Of a DNA stretch of 16,683 bases, positions 14,139 through 16,683 are shown one piece after another (the stretch's first letter is position 1; the number at the start of each line of letters is the position of its first letter). Source of the stretch: Pavlovales sp. CCMP2436 (taxonomy: Eukaryota; Haptophyta; Pavlovophyceae; Pavlovales); the NCBI GenBank assembly GCA_026770615.1, contig MU631436.1:239359-256041 (forward strand), read 5' to 3'. The translations under genes and the position numbers were made by a program. The notes below the pieces were generated by a model. The model was not told where the DNA came from, made no database searches, and saw only the letters and a program-made list of their open reading frames with translations.

Positions 14139-15327
14139 ATGAGAAACTGGATGCTCGGCGCCTTACTCGCGTTTGCACTCGCGGGCTCGGCCCACGCCGC
14201 GGGCTCGGCTTCGATGTTCCGCGCTAGATCAGTCCACGCCGGGGGCTCGACGCTCCGCACGACGCTGGTCGACGCTGTGCGCGGCTCGACGCTACTCCTC
14301 GCGGGAACTTCGGTCGATCAGTCCGATGTCGTCGCGCGCTCGAGTACCGGCGCGTGCGAGGAGCTGCTCGCGCTGCTCGAGGCGCGACTGGCTCCCGGCA
14401 TGTACAGCGCCGGTTCATCTGAGGACCGCCTAGCGATCATCGCCGCGGTCGAGCGGCTCGAGGCGTCGCAGCCGCCGCCGAGGTTCCCGGCCGACCTGCG
14501 CAGGGTGGACGGCGCGTGGGACCTCAGTGCGCGCTCCTACCCTCCAACATCCCCCCCCGCCCCCTCCCACCCCCCCCCCCCCTACCTAGGTGGGCGCTTA
14601 TACCCTCCAACAACTCCCTCCCATCCCCTTCCCCCCCTACATACACCACCCCCCCCCCCTTCCAACCCCCCTTCAACCCCCCACTTCTCTTCCCTGTCGA
14701 ACAAGGTCTAATCCCCCCCTCCCCCCTTTCCCCCTAGTCTACACCAACAACGCGATCAGCCTCGACTCGAATCTATTCGGCTCGCTCGCCTCCTTGCCCG
14801 CCGCGCTTAATTCGCTCAGCCCGCTGCTCGATGGCTCGCCGTTGCGCTCGCGGCGCGTACGGCAGGAGATCGACATGGCTACTTCGAGGATCCGCAACTG
14901 CGTCACGATTACCGCGTGGCCGGAGGAGGGCGGCCGCCTTCCGCCAATCTTGACGCAGCTTCTCGCCGGCCTAGAGGGGGCCGACCTCACTCTGACGCTC
15001 GACCACCTCGCCATGATCGAGAGCCCAATGAGCGCGACCTCCGTCGGCGCCGCACGTCTGCGCATCGAGCTGCAGCAGGTGAAGCGACTGCTCGAACCGG
15101 GTCCGACGCCAACGTCGAGCGTGGGTGCGGGCCTGTTAGACTTGGTGCCCAAGGAATCCTCAATCACAATCCCGTGGCCCTTCTCCTTCTTCACGCCTGG
15201 CCGCTTCGACACAACGTACGTGGACGGGTATGTGCGGATAAGCCGCGGGGTCGCGCCGGGCAAGGAGCTGCGCGTGTTCCGCCGCAGCGCCACGCCTGCC
15301 ACCGTCATCAGCGTGGACGAAGTCTGA
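14139..15327 (+). CDS. Plastid-lipid-associated protein (PAP/fibrillin family), two exons
   Basis: Exon 1 (14139-14526) and exon 2 (14738-15327) join to 325 residues. The splice is supported by GT (14527) and AG (14737), by phase, and by the product: DGAWDL joins IYTNNA, matching the family's DGxWxLxYT strand. Residues 74-113 carry the family's N-terminal helix pattern (LLALLEARLA, SSEDRLAIIAAVERLE, PPPRFPADLRR). Near the end, RFDTTYVDGYVRISRG (285-300) and LRVFRR match the family's conserved C-terminal strands. The N-terminus MRNWMLGALLAFALAGSAHA is a signal peptide followed by AGSASMFRARSVHAG, basic and Ser/Ala-rich like a transit peptide, so import into a plastid bounded by an ER-derived membrane is inferred. 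Fibrillins coat plastoglobules and stabilise thylakoid lipids. The exon 1 frame also runs on into the intron, so the intron could be missed. Confidence 0.88.
14527..14737 (+). other. C-rich GT-AG intron of the PAP gene
   Basis: A 211-base intron with donor GTGCGC and acceptor CCCCCTAG. Between them the sequence is dominated by C runs (up to about 12) with scattered CT, AC and TACA. The translated ORFs across it are proline homopolymers, an artefact of the C content. The two minus-strand introns further right have similar pyrimidine-rich sense strands. Confidence 0.85.
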
Positions 15328-15845
15328 TCTGCACAGGACAGCTTGCTCCAGGGTCGGCGCAGAGCCGCGGGGCACGTAGCGCGGCGTGCCTGGGCCGGCT
15401 ACAACCATATTTGCGGCCGTACTATGCGCGCGCGCGTCAGCATTGAGTCATAGCATTGACATGTGGCTGAAAAAACTGGTGTTTCATGCAAAGTACTTTG
15501 ATGTTTACTTCTATGATGACTCAGTACAGTATGGCAGAAAATCTAAACTAAGTATTACAGTAACTTAATTTCTCAGTTAGTTAGATGTACTTCGTTATAT
15601 TTAGAACCGGTAAAGTTAATATTTAATTCTGGTTATATACTAAAATAGCAATGCGCTTGAATTTTAGCGTGATTAATATAATAATTCGTGATAATTGTTA
15701 CTTTAATTCGTGAGCAGACGTAAATTAACCACTGTCAGGCAGTGCGTCCGACGAGTGTCATTAGTTTCATTCCGAGTCCCGGGGTGCCGCCACCCGGACG
15801 CGACGGTCAGGCAGGTCAGCAGCCGCTCGAGACTTAGTAACTCAC
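15328..15845. other. Convergent intergenic region, no gene seen
   Basis: Lies between the stop of the PAP gene and the stop of the minus-strand gene, so it should hold both 3' UTRs and terminators. 15560-15730 is AT-rich. No ORF here has coding character, and I see no repeat larger than short TTAGTTAG-like motifs. Confidence 0.45.
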
Positions 15846-16595
15846 TTAGCTGGCGACGAGCCTGCGCTCGACGAGGAGGTGCATGACGGACTCGCGAAAC
15901 TCGCCACCCTCGTGCGCCTCTGCCAGGTTGCGCAGCGAGTCGACCATGAAGCGCGCGCGCGTGGAGGTCTCGAGCACCCTGGCCTGCAGCTCCGCCGCCA
16001 CGGGCACGGCGTCCGCCGCGCCGCCCGAGACGACGCGCAGCTCAGCCAGCGTGTGCGCCACGTTCTGCCGGCTGCGATCGCTCTCCAGCTGAGGCGAAAT
16101 GTTTTATTAAATTGTTTTATTAAATTGTTTTATTAATTTATTATTCGCATTGGTATGAGCGCAATTCGGTGGGAGCAGCTGGGGGGTAGCCCTCACACGA
16201 AAGCCGTTACAGCGAGTGAGAGGGAGGTGTCGGGATTCGGAGGGGAGTTGGAGCCAGGGCTAGGCCTAGGGGCAAGGCTGGAGCCTCGGTTGAAGTAGGG
16301 TTGGGACTAGGGGTGGGAGACAGGAGAAGGGGCAGGGGCAGGAGCAGGGGTAGGGGCAGAGGCAGAGGCAGGGCGCACCTGCTGCGCCACCACTTGCGAG
16401 CCGAGGTGCTGCGAGCGCCCCTCGTACTCGCCGATGCGCCCGGACGTGTCCGCAATTGCCTGCGGGGGGAAGGGCGGGGGGGGGGGTGAGCGTGCGTGTG
16501 CAATAGCTGTGAGATAGAGCCCGAACATGCCCCCCCCCCCAGATAGTGTGCGTACGTTGTTGACGTCTTCCTGCGTGTGCCCCATCAGCCCGAGG

Positions 16596-16596
<1 letters not shown>
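15846..16596 (-). CDS. Unrecognised helical protein, last three exons only
   Basis: Three minus-strand exons join in phase: 16556-16596 (ending HTQEDVNN), 16379-16459 (27 codons, AIADTSGRIGEYEGRSQHLG then SQVVAQQ) and 15846-16088 (LESDRSRQNVAHTLAELR to LLVERRLVAS and TAA). Donors are GTACGC and GTGCGC; acceptors are CCCCGCAG and CGCCTCAG. The 121 or so visible residues lack Pro and Gly breaks for long stretches and are rich in Ala, Leu, Glu, Arg and Gln, so they should be mostly helical or coiled-coil. I do not recognise the family; a nucleoporin- or tether-like helical C-terminus is one thought, without real support. The 5' part lies beyond the poly-T run at the window end. Confidence 0.6.
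16089..16378 (-). other. Intron of the minus-strand gene
   Basis: A 290-base GT-AG intron. Its sense strand is pyrimidine-rich near the donor (CCTGCCTCTGCC-type runs, 16320-16375) and contains an AT-rich block near the acceptor. A second intron of the same gene (16460-16555) is 96 bases with runs of about ten C. Confidence 0.65.
16100..16138. repeat. Three tandem 13-bp units in an intron
   Basis: TGTTTTATTAAAT is repeated three times, the last unit ending TT in place of AT. On the sense (minus) strand it contains AATAAAA, which might act as a cryptic polyadenylation signal inside the intron just before the last exon. Confidence 0.8.

Positions 16597-16597
<1 letters not shown>

Positions 16598-16683
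<86 letters not shown>
16598..16683. repeat. 86-base poly-T run at the window end
   Basis: Uninterrupted T from 16598 to the last base. In the sense of the minus-strand gene it is poly-A directly before the first visible exon, where an acceptor tract would normally be pyrimidine-rich. It may be a real homopolymer, a contig end, or an assembly artefact. Confidence 0.9.

Noticed and set aside
14516..14737. Proline-rich coding sequence across 14516-14737
   Set aside because: The sequence is an intron: splicing at 14526/14738 restores a conserved PAP/fibrillin strand, and the Pro runs come from C homopolymers.
16207..16503. Proline/Leu-rich minus-strand ORF and its plus-strand partner
   Set aside because: They translate intron low-complexity sequence between two in-phase exons.

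Overview
The window reads as nuclear DNA of a eukaryote, most likely an alga with a secondary plastid (a haptophyte or similar GC-rich phytoplankter). Evidence: spliced genes with GT-AG, pyrimidine-rich introns, no bacterial-style operons, a plastid-lipid-associated protein (PAP/fibrillin) with an ER-signal-plus-transit-peptide leader, an AP2/ERF-domain protein, a GT14-type glycosyltransferase, and an F-box-like protein with the ankyrin-type repeats (core NGCPWD) common in haptophytes, stramenopile algae and giant viruses. The lineage call is inference; no rRNA or marker gene is present.

The window has two halves. From 1 to about 9,480 it is a mosaic of mobile and repetitive DNA with few credible genes. 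It holds: a large foldback repeat (414-689); palindromes and hairpin cassettes (727-2212); a possible orphan exon (2516-2703, minus); a decayed, 5'-truncated non-LTR retrotransposon (about 2967-5761) with an RNase H domain, a possible zinc-knuckle region, a basic low-complexity tail and a structured 3' UTR; shorter copies of the same 3' end at 88-205, 1364-1397 and, degenerate, about 889-920; five copies of one TA-flanked MITE family (2771-2964, 6482-6629, 6632-6796, 7992-8151 and about 8352-8555); a small probable secreted protein gene (6900-7229, minus); and a hairpin plus G-rich repeat cluster (8832-9294).

From about 9,480 to the end the DNA is GC-rich and gene-dense. In order: AP2-domain protein (9500-10591, minus); a doubtful ORF (10919-11260, plus); F-box-like/ankyrin protein (11388-12485, plus); Core-2/I-branching-type glycosyltransferase (12847-13680, plus); two-exon PAP/fibrillin gene (14139-15327, plus); and the 3' exons of an unrecognised helical protein (15846-16596, minus), cut off by an 86-base poly-T run at the window end.

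The genes share no obvious pathway: they look like ordinary neighbouring host genes (transcription, protein-protein scaffolding, glycosylation, plastid lipid structures). I see no CRISPR, tRNA, rRNA, toxin or defence system. The most interesting structures are the MITE family, the retrotransposon that keeps all four RNase H acidic residues across an in-frame stop, and the small secreted ORF lying between MITE copies.
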